Assembly: GCF_001688725.2 (NCBI RefSeq)
Contig: NZ_CP015401.2
Span: 496,001 to 560,000, forward strand
DNA from: Bacteroides caecimuris
Lineage (GTDB): Bacteria; Bacteroidota; Bacteroidia; Bacteroidales; Bacteroidaceae
Direction of reading: 5' to 3'
DNA length: 64,000 nt
The notes below the pieces were generated by a model, which was given only the letters and a program-made list of their open reading frames with translations, had not been told where the DNA came from and did no database searches. Within the stretch, counting starts at the first letter, position 1; each line of letters opens with the position of its first letter. Positions 44,732-54,473 of the stretch are shown piece after piece. Both the position numbers and the translations under genes were made by a program.

Positions 44732-45808
44732 TCAAAAGTGGAAGCCGAAAGCTACGCAGCATGCCATTAATAATAGATTTACCATAGAAATTGGAACCAG
44801 ATATTTCCATTCCAGATTCAAGATCTGGTCGATACGCAAGCGTGGAAAAGTCCATTTGATCCACATCAGAAGGAATACCACAAAGAATGCTTTGGCGAAG
44901 AACCAGATAAAGCCCGGAATATAATCCATCACAGTGTTAAATCCATCCAAACCAACAATGTGCAGCGGCATCCATCCTCCCAGGAAGATAGTGGCGGCAA
45001 CACTGGCTACGATAAACAGATTCAAGTATTCTGCCAGATAGAAGAAACCGAAACCCATACCGGAGTATTCAGTATGATAGCCGGCGGTCAGCTCACTTTC
45101 CGCTTCGGGAAGGTCGAACGGACCGCGGTTACATTCTGCATTTCCGGCAATCAGATAGATGATGAAAGCAATGACCGCAGGAATATGTCCCTTGAAGATG
45201 AACCAACCATCAGCTTGTCCTTCTACGATTTCAGAAAATTGCATGGTTCCTGTCAGCACTACCATTGTCATGATACTCATACCAACCGAAAGTTCGTAAC
45301 TGATAATTTGCGCACCACTTCGCATGGCACCGATCAAAGAGAATTTGTTGTTACTGCCCCAACCTGCCAGCAAGATACCGACAACTCCAATGCTGGAAGC
45401 TGCCAACAGGAAGAACACGCCCACATTAAAGTCCAGAATCGCCGCACCTTTATTAAAAGGAATACAAGCGAAAGTCAGGAATGAAGCGATAATCACCATG
45501 AATGGAGCAAGATTATAAAGGAAATGGTCGGCACCCTTCGGCATGAAGATTTCTTTGGTCAGCATTTTGAGCACGTCGCAGACCACTTGGATAGAACCCC
45601 ATTTACCAACACGGTTCGGACCAAGGCGACACTGGAAGAAACCGCAAACCTTACGCTCCATGTAGATCAATATGATAGCCAGGATGGCATACAGTGCTAC
45701 GAGGCACACGCCGACAGCTACACATTCTATAAAGATGGCTAATCCCTCCGGCATAAGGGAGAGCAGTAGCTCATGTATCCAGTTTGTTACTATACTAAAG
45801 TCGAACAT
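44732..45808 (-). CDS. nuoH: NADH-quinone oxidoreductase subunit H
   Basis: 358 aa with eight membrane helices; forms the quinone-access channel with NuoB and NuoCD. Conserved parts are [20 protein letters not shown], then [20 protein letters not shown] and [20 protein letters not shown], where the acidic loop lies. 20 bp after nuoCD. Confidence 0.97.
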   Translation of the reverse strand: MFDFSIVTNWIHELLLSLMPEGLAIFIECVAVGVCLVALYAILAIILIYMERKVCGFFQCRLGPNRVGKWGSIQVVCDVLKMLTKEIFMPKGADHFLYNLAPFMVIIASFLTFACIPFNKGAAILDFNVGVFFLLAASSIGVVGILLAGWGSNNKFSLIGAMRSGAQIISYELSVGMSIMTMVVLTGTMQFSEIVEGQADGWFIFKGHIPAVIAFIIYLIAGNAECNRGPFDLPEAESELTAGYHTEYSGMGFGFFYLAEYLNLFIVASVAATIFLGGWMPLHIVGLDGFNTVMDYIPGFIWFFAKAFFVVFLLMWIKWTFPRLRIDQILNLEWKYLVPISMVNLLLMACCVAFGFHF

Positions 45809-45828
45809 ATATTTTTAATAATTAAGTA

Positions 45829-47421
45829 TTATCTGTCAATATCCGGAACGACATAATCTATTGTTCCGCCAATAGCAATTAAGTCGGCAATCTTTGTTCC
45901 CCGGCAAATGGTGTCAATTGCAGCAACAAGCGGCAATCCCGTAGCACGGTAGTGCAGGCGGTAAGGCGTTTTGTCACCCTGACTTTCCAGGAAGACACCA
46001 AATTCACCACGGCTTCCTTCTACTGCTGCATAGTAACTGCCTTCCGGAACACGAATGATAGGTTTCATCTTCTCCTGATAAGGTCCCTCGGGAATGTTGT
46101 CTATTAATTGCTCGATGATGTTCAGACTTTCCATGATTTCATCCATACGCACCAGGTAACGGGCGAAGCAGTCGCCTTCCGTATAAACGATTTCTTTGAA
46201 ATCGACTTTGTCATATACACCGTATGGCATCCGTTTACGTACGTCACACGCCCATCCTGATGCACGGCCTGTACCTCCGGTACAACCGAAAGAGATGGCA
46301 TCTTCACGGCTTAACACACCGACTCCTTTCATACGGCTCTGTGCGATGATGTTACCCGTGAATATATCGTGATATTCGTGGATGATTCCTCTCATATAAG
46401 GAATGAATTCTTTTACTCGTTTGACGAAGTTAGGATGAAGATCAGCCTGTACACCGCCAATCGTGTTGTAGTTCATAATCAGACGTCTGCCGCAAGTTTC
46501 TTCAAAGATATCGAGAATTTTCTCGCGGTCACGGAATCCATAGAAGAATGCTGTCAACGCTCCTAAATCCATAGCAAGACAAGAGTAGAACAGCAAGTGA
46601 GAGTCGATACGTTGCAACTCGTCCATTATGGTACGGATGTACTGCACTCGTTCGCTGACTTCAATACCCATGGCTTTTTCAATACACATGCACAATGCAT
46701 GGCGGTTCTGATGCGCGCCCAAATAGTCCAGACGGTCTGTCAAAGCCAATGTTTGAGGGTAAGTGAGGCTTTCATTCATTTTCTCGATGCCTCGGTGGAT
46801 ATACCCGCAGTTCGCATCAATCTTACGAATAATTTCACCTTCCAGAGAAACACGGAAGCGCATCACGCCATGCGTGGCAGGGTGTTGCGGACCGATGTTG
46901 ACTACATATTCTTCTTCGCCGAACAGTTTCGTCTCTTTGTTCTTGATAGTTCCGTCCGGGTTCAGTTCTATTTCTTGAGTCGTATCAAACGTCTCTTCAT
47001 TGGTCATGCACAGTGGGTTATCCTTTTCCGGATCGTTATCTTTACGCATTGGATAACCGATCCAATCGTTACGCAGGTAGAGCCGGCGCATATCAGGGTG
47101 ACCGACAAAGGTGATGCCATAAAAATCAAAAACTTCACGTTCGTAGAAGTCGGCTATCTTCCAGATGTCGCTGACAGACGGTATTTCCGGTAGCTCGCGG
47201 TTGGTTGTCGCTGTTTTCAGTGCTATCCGTTCGCCTGTAATGGTAGATTCCAGATGGTAGACTACGCCTAAGCCGCGGAGTTTTTCCGGAGCGTCTTTCT
47301 CATCGGCTACTCCCCAGTCCATACCGGTGAGGCTTTCGAGAAAGTCCATCTGTTTTTCATTTCGCAAGCGCAGCATCTCGTCGTGTAACGCTGCAGGAGC
47401 TATAAATTGTATTTCTTGCAT
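45829..47421 (-). CDS. nuoCD: Fused NADH-quinone oxidoreductase subunits C and D
   Basis: 530 aa. The first part (about 1-135) is the 30-kDa NuoC domain (WKIADFYEREVFDFYGITFVG then the RRLYLRNDWIGYPMRKD box). The rest is the 49-kDa NuoD domain: NIGPQHPATHGVMRF (with the quinone-binding His), GYIHRGIEKMNESLTYPQ, RIDSHLLFY and the C-terminal end IGGTIDYVVPDIDR. Fusion is also known in E. coli; the NuoC part is short here. It follows nuoB by 26 bp. Confidence 0.97.
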   Translation of the reverse strand: MQEIQFIAPAALHDEMLRLRNEKQMDFLESLTGMDWGVADEKDAPEKLRGLGVVYHLESTITGERIALKTATTNRELPEIPSVSDIWKIADFYEREVFDFYGITFVGHPDMRRLYLRNDWIGYPMRKDNDPEKDNPLCMTNEETFDTTQEIELNPDGTIKNKETKLFGEEEYVVNIGPQHPATHGVMRFRVSLEGEIIRKIDANCGYIHRGIEKMNESLTYPQTLALTDRLDYLGAHQNRHALCMCIEKAMGIEVSERVQYIRTIMDELQRIDSHLLFYSCLAMDLGALTAFFYGFRDREKILDIFEETCGRRLIMNYNTIGGVQADLHPNFVKRVKEFIPYMRGIIHEYHDIFTGNIIAQSRMKGVGVLSREDAISFGCTGGTGRASGWACDVRKRMPYGVYDKVDFKEIVYTEGDCFARYLVRMDEIMESLNIIEQLIDNIPEGPYQEKMKPIIRVPEGSYYAAVEGSRGEFGVFLESQGDKTPYRLHYRATGLPLVAAIDTICRGTKIADLIAIGGTIDYVVPDIDR

Positions 47422-47447
47422 AAATCCTTAAATTGCAGAATGTAGAA

Positions 47448-48050
47448 TCATTCTTCATTTTTTAAATAATCCGGTTTCTTCTCTTTTCTGTTTACTCCAC
47501 CAAAGAATTTTTCTATTTTCACTTTGCGTTGCAATTGCATCATGCCATAATAGAAAGCTTCAGGACGTGGCGGGCATCCGGGAATATATACATCTACCGG
47601 AAGAATCTTGTCCACCCCGTTTACTACGTGATAGGACTTCTTGAAAGGACCTCCGCTGACAGCGCATCCGCCTACGGCAACCACATACTTCGGATCGGGC
47701 ATCTGGTCATAAAGTCGTTTCAGTACCGGAGCCATTTTATTGGTGATTGTTCCGCATACCATAATCATATCAGCCTGACGGGGGCTGGCACGTGCTACTT
47801 CAAACCCAAAGCGGGCCATGTCATAACGCGCGGCACCCAGTGCCATAAATTCGATACCACAACAACTGGTTGCAAAGGTAAGCGGCCACAGTGAATTGCT
47901 GCGCCCCCAGTTGATAAAGTCGTCAAGCACTCCGAGGGCAACATTGGCTCCTCCTGCATTAAGTTCCTTGACCAACTTTTCCAATGATTCATTGTCGATA
48001 AACTCATCATACGGAATAGATTTTATTTTTGGCTTTTTGGTTATTTCCAT
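47448..48050 (-). CDS. nuoB: NADH-quinone oxidoreductase subunit B (cluster N2)
   Basis: 200 aa. The cysteines of the N2 4Fe-4S cluster are present: the tandem pair in [14 protein letters not shown], then MVCGTITNK and [14 protein letters not shown], with [12 protein letters not shown]2 passes electrons to quinone. Its start overlaps the end of nuoA by 10 bp. Confidence 0.97.
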   Translation of the reverse strand: MEITKKPKIKSIPYDEFIDNESLEKLVKELNAGGANVALGVLDDFINWGRSNSLWPLTFATSCCGIEFMALGAARYDMARFGFEVARASPRQADMIMVCGTITNKMAPVLKRLYDQMPDPKYVVAVGGCAVSGGPFKKSYHVVNGVDKILPVDVYIPGCPPRPEAFYYGMMQLQRKVKIEKFFGGVNRKEKKPDYLKNEE

Positions 48051-48391
48051 TCCAAAGCTCCTTTCCTCCAGGCATAAGCGAGGCCTAGAACTAAAATGAT
48101 AAAGAAGAAGATAACACTAATAAGTCCCTGTGGTCCCATGTCACGCATAACTACCGCCCACGGAAACAGAAAAGCTGTTTCGACATCGAACATAAGGAAT
48201 AGGATGGCAAACAAGTAGTAGCCTACACGGAATTGCATCCATGATTTACCACGTGTCGGTATACCACATTCATAAGCCTCAAACTTTTGCAGGTTGTATG
48301 AACGGGGAGAGATAGCACGCGAGAGGGCTATTACTACACCGACAAAAGCAAGCGCTGTCAGTAAAACAACAACTAAAAATGTAAAATTCAT
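48041..48391 (-). CDS. nuoA: NADH-quinone oxidoreductase subunit A
   Basis: 116 aa, three membrane helices. Conserved loop [20 protein letters not shown], then [22 protein letters not shown] with the buried Asp/Glu. First gene of the nuo operon, overlapping nuoB by 10 bp. No full promoter consensus was identified upstream. Confidence 0.96.
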   Translation of the reverse strand: MNFTFLVVVLLTALAFVGVVIALSRAISPRSYNLQKFEAYECGIPTRGKSWMQFRVGYYLFAILFLMFDVETAFLFPWAVVMRDMGPQGLISVIFFFIILVLGLAYAWRKGALEWK

Positions 48392-48509
48392 AATTCAATA
48401 GCTGTTTAGATTGAATATTATATAGAAATAAGCAATTAGTCTATTCGCCCTACGGAGAATAAAACCAACTGTAATAAATGACGAGTAAAAGAGTCGACTG
48501 TACTATAGG

Positions 48510-48887
48510 CTAAATGACAATCTTTCTCAACCCATATATATAATAGGAGATAGGATCGTAATAATATGTAGGAGAATGGGACGAGACAGGGTAAGGTGGA
48601 CTTTGATGTTTGTAATGGTCGCAGAAATAAGCGATTAACAAAAACATGCTTTTATCTGTCGGAACATGTGCGACGTCTGTATGACTCATATCACAGGTTT
48701 GCGTCGTATAAAGATTATAAAGACGTTCCAAAGCATCCTGAATCGGACGATCTTGTGATACATAGCATTTCTCTTGCCGATAAGTCGGGGAGGAAACTTT
48801 GCACGCATCTTCCATTGCTTCGTTAGTTGCGCAACGGATGAGCAAAGCCAACACTAAAAGTAGTCCGATTTTTAAGTTTTGTTTCAT
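48510..48887 (-). CDS. Small hypothetical lipoprotein
   Basis: 125 aa. A lipoprotein signal peptide (KQNLKIGLLLVLALLIRC, with Cys19 as lipid site) is followed by ATNEAMEDAC and a Tyr-rich mature part containing four more Cys. No family is recognised. TATATTTG on the minus strand (48907-48914) is a good -7 box, with TTTG 22 bp further upstream (48937-48940), so it is probably an independent gene. It lies upstream of nuoA on the same strand, but a 118-bp gap and its own promoter argue against a role in complex I. Confidence 0.6.
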   Translation of the reverse strand: MKQNLKIGLLLVLALLIRCATNEAMEDACKVSSPTYRQEKCYVSQDRPIQDALERLYNLYTTQTCDMSHTDVAHVPTDKSMFLLIAYFCDHYKHQSPPYPVSSHSPTYYYDPISYYIYGLRKIVI

Positions 48888-48906
48888 CTATCTCTTTTAA
48901 CGGCTG

Positions 48907-48940
48907 CAAATATAGAACTAATATTTATACTTTTTGCAAA
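48907..48940 (-). promoter_or_regulatory. Promoter of the small lipoprotein gene
   Basis: Minus-strand TATATTTG (48907-48914) and TTTG (48937-48940), spacer 22 bp, with the start codon about 20 bp downstream. Confidence 0.55.
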
Positions 48941-49110
48941 GTCGGTATGGCAAAAAAGCTTTTTTTAACTCCATATCTTTTAGATTCGTTTTTAGTTAAT
49001 ATGGTTTCAACAATATCATTTTATTAGAATAAAAAACAGTCTTCAGCCTTCAGTTCTTTAAAACAACTCCATTTTATCGGTGGTTTTAGCTCTCCCACTC
49101 CCCCAAATAG

Positions 49111-49195
49111 GGATCAGTCTAAAAAACGGGATGACAGTTTGGAAGTTTGTACAATGTGTTTCAAAGCAGCCTATATCACCATAGTTTATTCATTT
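49111..49195 (+). repeat. Dispersed repeat family B, copy 2
   Basis: Matches the reverse complement of 16726-16808 along its whole length, from ggatcagtctaaaaaa to tttattcat. Confidence 0.7.
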
Positions 49196-49270
49196 CCAAT
49201 ATTAAGAATCAGCCTTCTTATGACTGATAGACTACCGTCTTATCGTATACTTTATTTCTATTGATTAATC

Positions 49271-49358
49271 GCCGACTGAGGTTGTCCACCTGGCTGACTA
49301 TAGTCGGCTAGGTGGACAACTCCAGTCGGCTAAGTAGACAACTCCAGTCGGCTTCTTA
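49271..49358. repeat. 22-bp direct repeats combined with an inverted copy
   Basis: Two direct units, agtcggctaggtggacaact (49302 on) and agtcggctaagtagacaact (49324 on), are spaced exactly 22 bp, and a third begins at 49346 with agtcggctt. An inverted unit, gccgactgaggttgtccacc (49271-49290), faces them, giving an imperfect hairpin of about 28-bp arms over 49271-49330. Confidence 0.75.
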
Positions 49359-49557
49359 GATGCAAGCTGTTCAATTGGCTAAGATTGACAATGCCGATGC
49401 GAAGGTTACAGGCTGTAAAAATGCAAACTGTAGGGATTGTGAAGGGCGTGAAGGGCGTGAAGAAAAGACTTTTCTTAATTTGTTCACAGAAAACACCTAT
49501 CAAACAGATGATTACCATCTGTGAAGGATGTGAAGGAGAAGTTTAATGAGAATTCTT

Positions 49558-51009
49558 TTAATTCTTTTTCCAGAAATCGGAAGTGAAAAGTAGTAATACT
49601 GTAAACAACTCCAAACGTCCCAAGAGCATTAAAAAAGAAAGCAACCATTTGGCGGCATCAGGCAATTGACTCCATGAAAAAGCCGGGCCGCATGTACCGA
49701 GTCCCGGTCCCATATTACCCATACTTGAGATTACGGTTCCGATTGATTCCAGAAAACCGACTCCCAGCCCCATCATGATAAGTATGCTGATGATAGCGAT
49801 GACTGCATATAAAAAAGTAAAGGCCAATACGGTAGACTGGATGGAAGGAGAAATAACCTGTTTGTTAACTCGCACCGGGAGCACGGCATTAGGGTGAAGG
49901 ATATGCTTGAATTCGTTTTTCACAACCTGAAACAGGATAACCATACGAATACATTTGATACCTCCTGTTGTACTGCCAGCACAGGCTCCGATGATCATCA
50001 CTATTACAAGACATCCCCAAAGGATAGAAGGCCAAAGCATATAATCGGCTGTGGCAAATCCCGTAGACGTTTGCAAGGAAATCACTTGGAAAAGAGATTT
50101 ACGGAACGCTTCTTCTATCTCCATAGAAGAAGTCTGATGAAGCCAGACTGCAATAAATATAGTAAAGAAAGAAACACACCTGAAATAGAATTTTAGCTCT
50201 GCATCATGAATGAACTTCTTTATTTTTCCATTGAACATCAACAGTAATAGTGTGAAGTTGATGCCCGAAAGAAACATGAAAATAGAGATTACATAATCTA
50301 TATAGGGTGAGTGATAATATTCGATACTTGCTTGTTTGGTAGAAAATCCGCCGGTACTGGTTGTCGTGAAAGCATGGCATATACTGTCAAACACACTCAT
50401 ACCTCCAAATACTAATAAGACAATTAATGTCCCTGTCATTCCGGCATAAATACCCCAAATCCATTTGGCAGTGATACCAATACGGGGATGCACTTTGTCA
50501 TGAGTAGGACCGCTGGCTTCTGCTGCAAACACCTGAATCCCACCCATACCGAAAATCGGCAGAACGGCAATGGTGAAGAATACAATACCCAAACCGCCTA
50601 TCCATTGCGTCATAGCCCGCCAAAAAAGTATTCCATGAGGCATTGACTCTATGTTATTCAAGATGGTGGCACCCGTACTGCTGAACCCGGACATCGTTTC
50701 AAAAAATGCATCCGTAACACTTGGGATATACCCTCCTATATAATAAGGTAACATTCCGAAAAGGGAAAAGGTGACCCATGCTACACTGACTATGACATAT
50801 CCATCACGGCGATTCAGGGATTTCACTGCGTCTTTCCCGATGGAGAGCAACAGAATACTGATGCTAGTGGTAATAGCCGATGAAACCAGAAAACTCTGCA
50901 AGTCATTCTCCTTATAAAAAAGAGAAACACCTCCACAACATAATAGCATAACTGTTTCTATCAGAAGCAGAAAACCCAGAATCCGGAATATCATCTTCGA
51001 GTTAATCAT
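49558..51009 (-). CDS. trkH: Potassium uptake protein TrkH
   Basis: The pore subunit of the Trk K+ transporter, inner membrane; 483 aa from the ATG at 51009 (a TTG two codons upstream is possible). Four pore-loop motifs are expected; the glycines of the filter are seen in SGFSSTGATILNN, TTTSTGGFSTKQ, LQTSTGFATADYM and SSMGNMGPGLG. CAGSTTGGIKCIRM links helices near the gate. It is 20 bp after trkA, its regulatory partner. Confidence 0.95.
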   Translation of the reverse strand: MINSKMIFRILGFLLLIETVMLLCCGGVSLFYKENDLQSFLVSSAITTSISILLLSIGKDAVKSLNRRDGYVIVSVAWVTFSLFGMLPYYIGGYIPSVTDAFFETMSGFSSTGATILNNIESMPHGILFWRAMTQWIGGLGIVFFTIAVLPIFGMGGIQVFAAEASGPTHDKVHPRIGITAKWIWGIYAGMTGTLIVLLVFGGMSVFDSICHAFTTTSTGGFSTKQASIEYYHSPYIDYVISIFMFLSGINFTLLLLMFNGKIKKFIHDAELKFYFRCVSFFTIFIAVWLHQTSSMEIEEAFRKSLFQVISLQTSTGFATADYMLWPSILWGCLVIVMIIGACAGSTTGGIKCIRMVILFQVVKNEFKHILHPNAVLPVRVNKQVISPSIQSTVLAFTFLYAVIAIISILIMMGLGVGFLESIGTVISSMGNMGPGLGTCGPAFSWSQLPDAAKWLLSFLMLLGRLELFTVLLLFTSDFWKKN

Positions 51010-51029
51010 ATACAAGTATTTGTTGATAC

Positions 51030-52370
51030 TTAGTGAAAGAACTTCTCAATCTTTTTAATCATCATGCTTAAGCAGAATACGACTACATGGTCGCCGGGGC
51101 GGATTTGCGTATCACCTGTCACCAGGATACCTTCTCCGTTACGGATCATTCCTCCGATGGTGGTACCTTTGGGAAGTCCCAGGTCTTTAATCAGGTGTTT
51201 GGTTATTTTAGCTCCTTCCGGTACGGTGAATTCTGCAACGTCTGCATTGGCAAAAGTCAAGCATTTCACATTAGACACGTCGGCATCCAGCATCATTTGG
51301 TAGATATGGCTGGCAGCAATCATTTTTTTATTGATAACCGTGCCGATGTCAAGGCTCTCTGCCATACCGATATAGTCGATGTTCTCCACTTCTGCCACCG
51401 TCTTTTCTACTCCCATACGTTTGGCGGCGAGACAGGCAAGGATATTCGTTTCCGAGTTGTCGGTCAAGGCTACAAATGCTTCGGTATTCTTTAGCCCTTC
51501 TTCGATAAGCAGGTCCATGTCGCGACCGTCTCCGTTGATAATCATTGTTTTGTCATCCAGTAGCTCTGTCAGACGGTTGCAACGGTTCAGGTCATTATCC
51601 ACTATTTTTACCTGCATATAGTCCGGCACATATTGTGCGGTACGGACTGCGATACGGCTACCTCCCATAATCATTACATTGCGTACGTCGGCATAGTCTT
51701 CTTTGCCGGCTATCTTACGTATATAAGGAATGTACTTGCGGGTAGTGGTGAAATAAACAATATCATGCAATTTAATAACATCATCTCCGCGAGGGATAAT
51801 CGTTTCCGTTCCGCGTTTGATAGCCACTACATGGTAAGGAATGTTGGGACCGCCCAGCTGGTGCAACGGTATATTCAGGATTTCAGCCTTTTCGCGCATC
51901 TTCGTACCAATCAGAACCAGCGAACCTCCACAGAATTCCCACCATTGGCGTACCCAGCTCATGCGCATGGAAGATACGATTTCTTTAGCAGCCAGCATTT
52001 CCGGGTAAATCAGCGAATCTACTCCCAGCTTCTGGAAAAACTCTTTATTTTTGGGTAGAAGATATTCATAGTTGTCGATACGCGCCACTGTCTTTTTGGC
52101 TCCCAGGTTGGTGGCAAGCATACAGGCAGTCATGTTGCGGCTTTCGTCCGGTGTGACTGCGATGAACAGGTCGGCTTCTTTGACGCCAACTTCTTTCAAT
52201 CCGGAGATGGAAGAAGGAGAAGCGGCAACAGTCAGCAAGTCAAAGTTGGCGCTAAGAGCACTTAGTTTCTCTTCGTCATCATCCATCAAGATAATATCTT
52301 GCTTTTCGCGCGATAACAGTTTGGCCAAATGGGTGCCTACGTTGCCGGCACCGGCAATAATAATCTTCAT
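51030..52370 (-). CDS. trkA: Trk system potassium uptake protein TrkA
   Basis: The cytoplasmic NAD(H)- and nucleotide-binding gating ring of TrkH; 446 aa. Two RCK halves: first Rossmann motif IIAGAGNVGTHLAKLL with IILMDDDEEKLSAL, and second VMIMGGSRIAVRTAQYV with VKIVDNDLNRC. Each is followed by a TrkA_C domain (about 140-220 and 365-446). It starts 1 bp after the dxs stop codon, so it is translationally coupled to dxs. Confidence 0.95.
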   Translation of the reverse strand: MKIIIAGAGNVGTHLAKLLSREKQDIILMDDDEEKLSALSANFDLLTVAASPSSISGLKEVGVKEADLFIAVTPDESRNMTACMLATNLGAKKTVARIDNYEYLLPKNKEFFQKLGVDSLIYPEMLAAKEIVSSMRMSWVRQWWEFCGGSLVLIGTKMREKAEILNIPLHQLGGPNIPYHVVAIKRGTETIIPRGDDVIKLHDIVYFTTTRKYIPYIRKIAGKEDYADVRNVMIMGGSRIAVRTAQYVPDYMQVKIVDNDLNRCNRLTELLDDKTMIINGDGRDMDLLIEEGLKNTEAFVALTDNSETNILACLAAKRMGVEKTVAEVENIDYIGMAESLDIGTVINKKMIAASHIYQMMLDADVSNVKCLTFANADVAEFTVPEGAKITKHLIKDLGLPKGTTIGGMIRNGEGILVTGDTQIRPGDHVVVFCLSMMIKKIEKFFH

Positions 52371-52371
52371 G

Positions 52372-54276
52372 TCAATTGATAAATTCTTTTATTTTAGTCA
52401 GAATCCCTTCTTCATCCATGCCGCACAGTTGGTACAGTTCGGCAACTGCCCCATGTTCTACAAATATATTAGGGATACCGATACGCTTCACGGTCGGTTT
52501 GTATTCGTTGTCTGCCATAAATTCGAGGACAGCGCTACCCATACCGCCTTTGATAATTCCGTCTTCGATGGTCAGGATACGTTGGAATTTACGTCCTGCC
52601 TCATGCAACAGCTCTTCATCCAGCGGTTTCAGGAATCGTAAATCGTAATGGGCGATAGACAGACCTAAAGCTGCTTCTGCCCGGGTGATGGCACGGGCGG
52701 CTACATTTCCTATCGGTCCGATAGTAATCACTGCCAGGTCGCTACCCTCTTTCAGTTTCCGTCCTTTTCCTACCGGGATCTCTTCTAGCGGACATTTCCA
52801 GTCTACCAGTACGCCGCGTCCACGGGGGTAGCGGATCACGAACGGTCCCTTGTCCGGCAGTTGTGCCGTATACATCAGGCGACGTAATTCATGTTCGTCC
52901 ATCGGGGAGCTGATAGTCAGATTAGGGATCGGGCGTAAACATGCCATATCAAAAGCTCCATGATGAGTGGGACCGTCTTCGCCAACCAGTCCGGCGCGGT
53001 CGAGACATAATACAACTGGAAGATTTTGAATCGCTACGTCGTGGATGATATTATCATGCGCCCGTTGCATAAAAGAAGAATAGATATTGCAGAACGGTTG
53101 CAGTCCGTCTTTTGCCATCCCTCCGGAGAAGGTAACCGCATGTCCTTCGGCAATGCCGACATCGAAAGCGCGTTTCGGCATTTTCTCCATCAGTATATTC
53201 ATCGAACAGCCGCTGGGCATGGCGGGAGTGACACCGACAATCTTCGGGTTGGCTTCGGCAAGTTCCACCAGTGTATTTCCGAATACGTCCTGGAAAAGCG
53301 GGGGCATTCCTTCGGTGTTGGCAATGAAACGTTCGCCGGTGACGGGATCGAATTTGCCGGGAGCATGCCATTCGGTAGCATGTTTCTCTGCCGGGGCGAA
53401 TCCTTTTCCTTTGACGGTATGCAGATGCAGAATTTTAGGTCCTTGTAAATCTTTGATATCATGTAATACTCTTGCCAGGTTCTTTACATCGTGTCCGTCT
53501 ATCGGGCCGAAGTAGCGGATATTCATTCCTTCGAAAATATTCTGTTGCTGCGCGGCTATTGATTTCAGGCTGTTTCCGAAACGGATGAGTGCTTTGCGGC
53601 GTTCTTCGTTGAGGATGCCAAGCTTGAACAGCATGCGCGAGAGCTTGAAACGTAGCTGATTATAGCGGTTGGAAGTCGTTAGGTTGAAAAGATACTGCTT
53701 CATGCCTCCTACGCTGCGGTCGATTGCCATATCATTGTCATTCAGGATAATGAGCAGGTTGTTCGACGTGGCAGATGCGTTGTTCAGTCCTTCAAAAGCC
53801 AGTCCGCCACTCATTGAACCGTCGCCGATAATGGCTACTACATGACGTTGCGTGTCTCCTTTCCGGGCGGCTGCGACAGCCATACCGAGAGCGGCAGAAA
53901 TAGAATTGGAAGCATGTCCGCACGTGAAAGTATCATATTCACTTTCTTCCGGAGATGGGAAAGGGCGGATTCCACCGAGTTTCCTGTTTGTAGAAAATGC
54001 TTCACGGCGTCCTGTCAGAATTTTATGGCCGTATGCCTGATGTCCCACGTCCCATACAATACGGTCGTATGGTGTATTGTAGACGTAGTGTAGGGCTACG
54101 GTCAGCTCCACGGTTCCCAGGCTGGCGGCGAAATGTCCGGGGTTGCAGCAAAGTTCTTTAATAATGTCTTGCCTTAGTTCACCACATACTTCCGGCAGTT
54201 GCTCTACGGTTAGTTTACGTAGGTCTTCGGGGTAATTGATGGAGTTTAACAAGTTATATGTTTGTCCACTATTCAT
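52372..54276 (-). CDS. dxs: 1-deoxy-D-xylulose-5-phosphate synthase
   Basis: The first enzyme of the MEP isoprenoid pathway, also feeding thiamine and pyridoxal; condenses pyruvate and glyceraldehyde 3-phosphate using thiamine diphosphate. 634 aa. TPP/Mg2+ site: [19 protein letters not shown] and [14 protein letters not shown]. Catalytic His: [20 protein letters not shown] and [14 protein letters not shown]. Transketolase pyrimidine domain: [15 protein letters not shown]. The open frame runs 71 codons further upstream, but homology starts at [10 protein letters not shown] (54276) and a minus-strand TATTTTTG box at 54296-54303 confirms it. First gene of dxs-trkA-trkH. Confidence 0.96.
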   Translation of the reverse strand: MNSGQTYNLLNSINYPEDLRKLTVEQLPEVCGELRQDIIKELCCNPGHFAASLGTVELTVALHYVYNTPYDRIVWDVGHQAYGHKILTGRREAFSTNRKLGGIRPFPSPEESEYDTFTCGHASNSISAALGMAVAAARKGDTQRHVVAIIGDGSMSGGLAFEGLNNASATSNNLLIILNDNDMAIDRSVGGMKQYLFNLTTSNRYNQLRFKLSRMLFKLGILNEERRKALIRFGNSLKSIAAQQQNIFEGMNIRYFGPIDGHDVKNLARVLHDIKDLQGPKILHLHTVKGKGFAPAEKHATEWHAPGKFDPVTGERFIANTEGMPPLFQDVFGNTLVELAEANPKIVGVTPAMPSGCSMNILMEKMPKRAFDVGIAEGHAVTFSGGMAKDGLQPFCNIYSSFMQRAHDNIIHDVAIQNLPVVLCLDRAGLVGEDGPTHHGAFDMACLRPIPNLTISSPMDEHELRRLMYTAQLPDKGPFVIRYPRGRGVLVDWKCPLEEIPVGKGRKLKEGSDLAVITIGPIGNVAARAITRAEAALGLSIAHYDLRFLKPLDEELLHEAGRKFQRILTIEDGIIKGGMGSAVLEFMADNEYKPTVKRIGIPNIFVEHGAVAELYQLCGMDEEGILTKIKEFIN

Positions 54277-54295
54277 GATTCTAGGAAATTTAGTG

Positions 54296-54303
54296 CAAAA
54301 ATA
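54296..54303 (-). promoter_or_regulatory. -7 box of dxs
   Basis: Minus-strand TATTTTTG, 20 bp upstream of the dxs ATG at 54276. Confidence 0.5.
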
Positions 54304-54432
54304 CGAAAAGAAAGTATATTCGACCTCCTTTTTTAGTGAAAAACTTATCCGGTATAAAGACGTATCTGTTTTTCTATGCTTGCTAAGATTATTGAATCGT
54401 GAGGAAAAAGAGGGCGGAAATGGTTTTTTGAT

Positions 54433-54440
54433 TACTTTTG
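54433..54440 (+). promoter_or_regulatory. -7 box of the GSCFA gene
   Basis: TACTTTTG. Transcription would start near 54447, which excludes the earliest ATG at 54444 and favours 54459 or 54474. Confidence 0.5.
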
Positions 54441-54473
54441 CACATGAAACGTAATGAAATGATGGAAAATTGT

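Larger units (their letters stand above)
48941..49557. other. 617-bp non-coding stretch with repeats
   Basis: Contains repeat family B copy 2 (49111-49195) and the 22-bp repeat array (49271-49358). A short tandem gaagggcgtgaagggcgtga occurs near 49440. No gene is supported on either strand. Confidence 0.6.
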
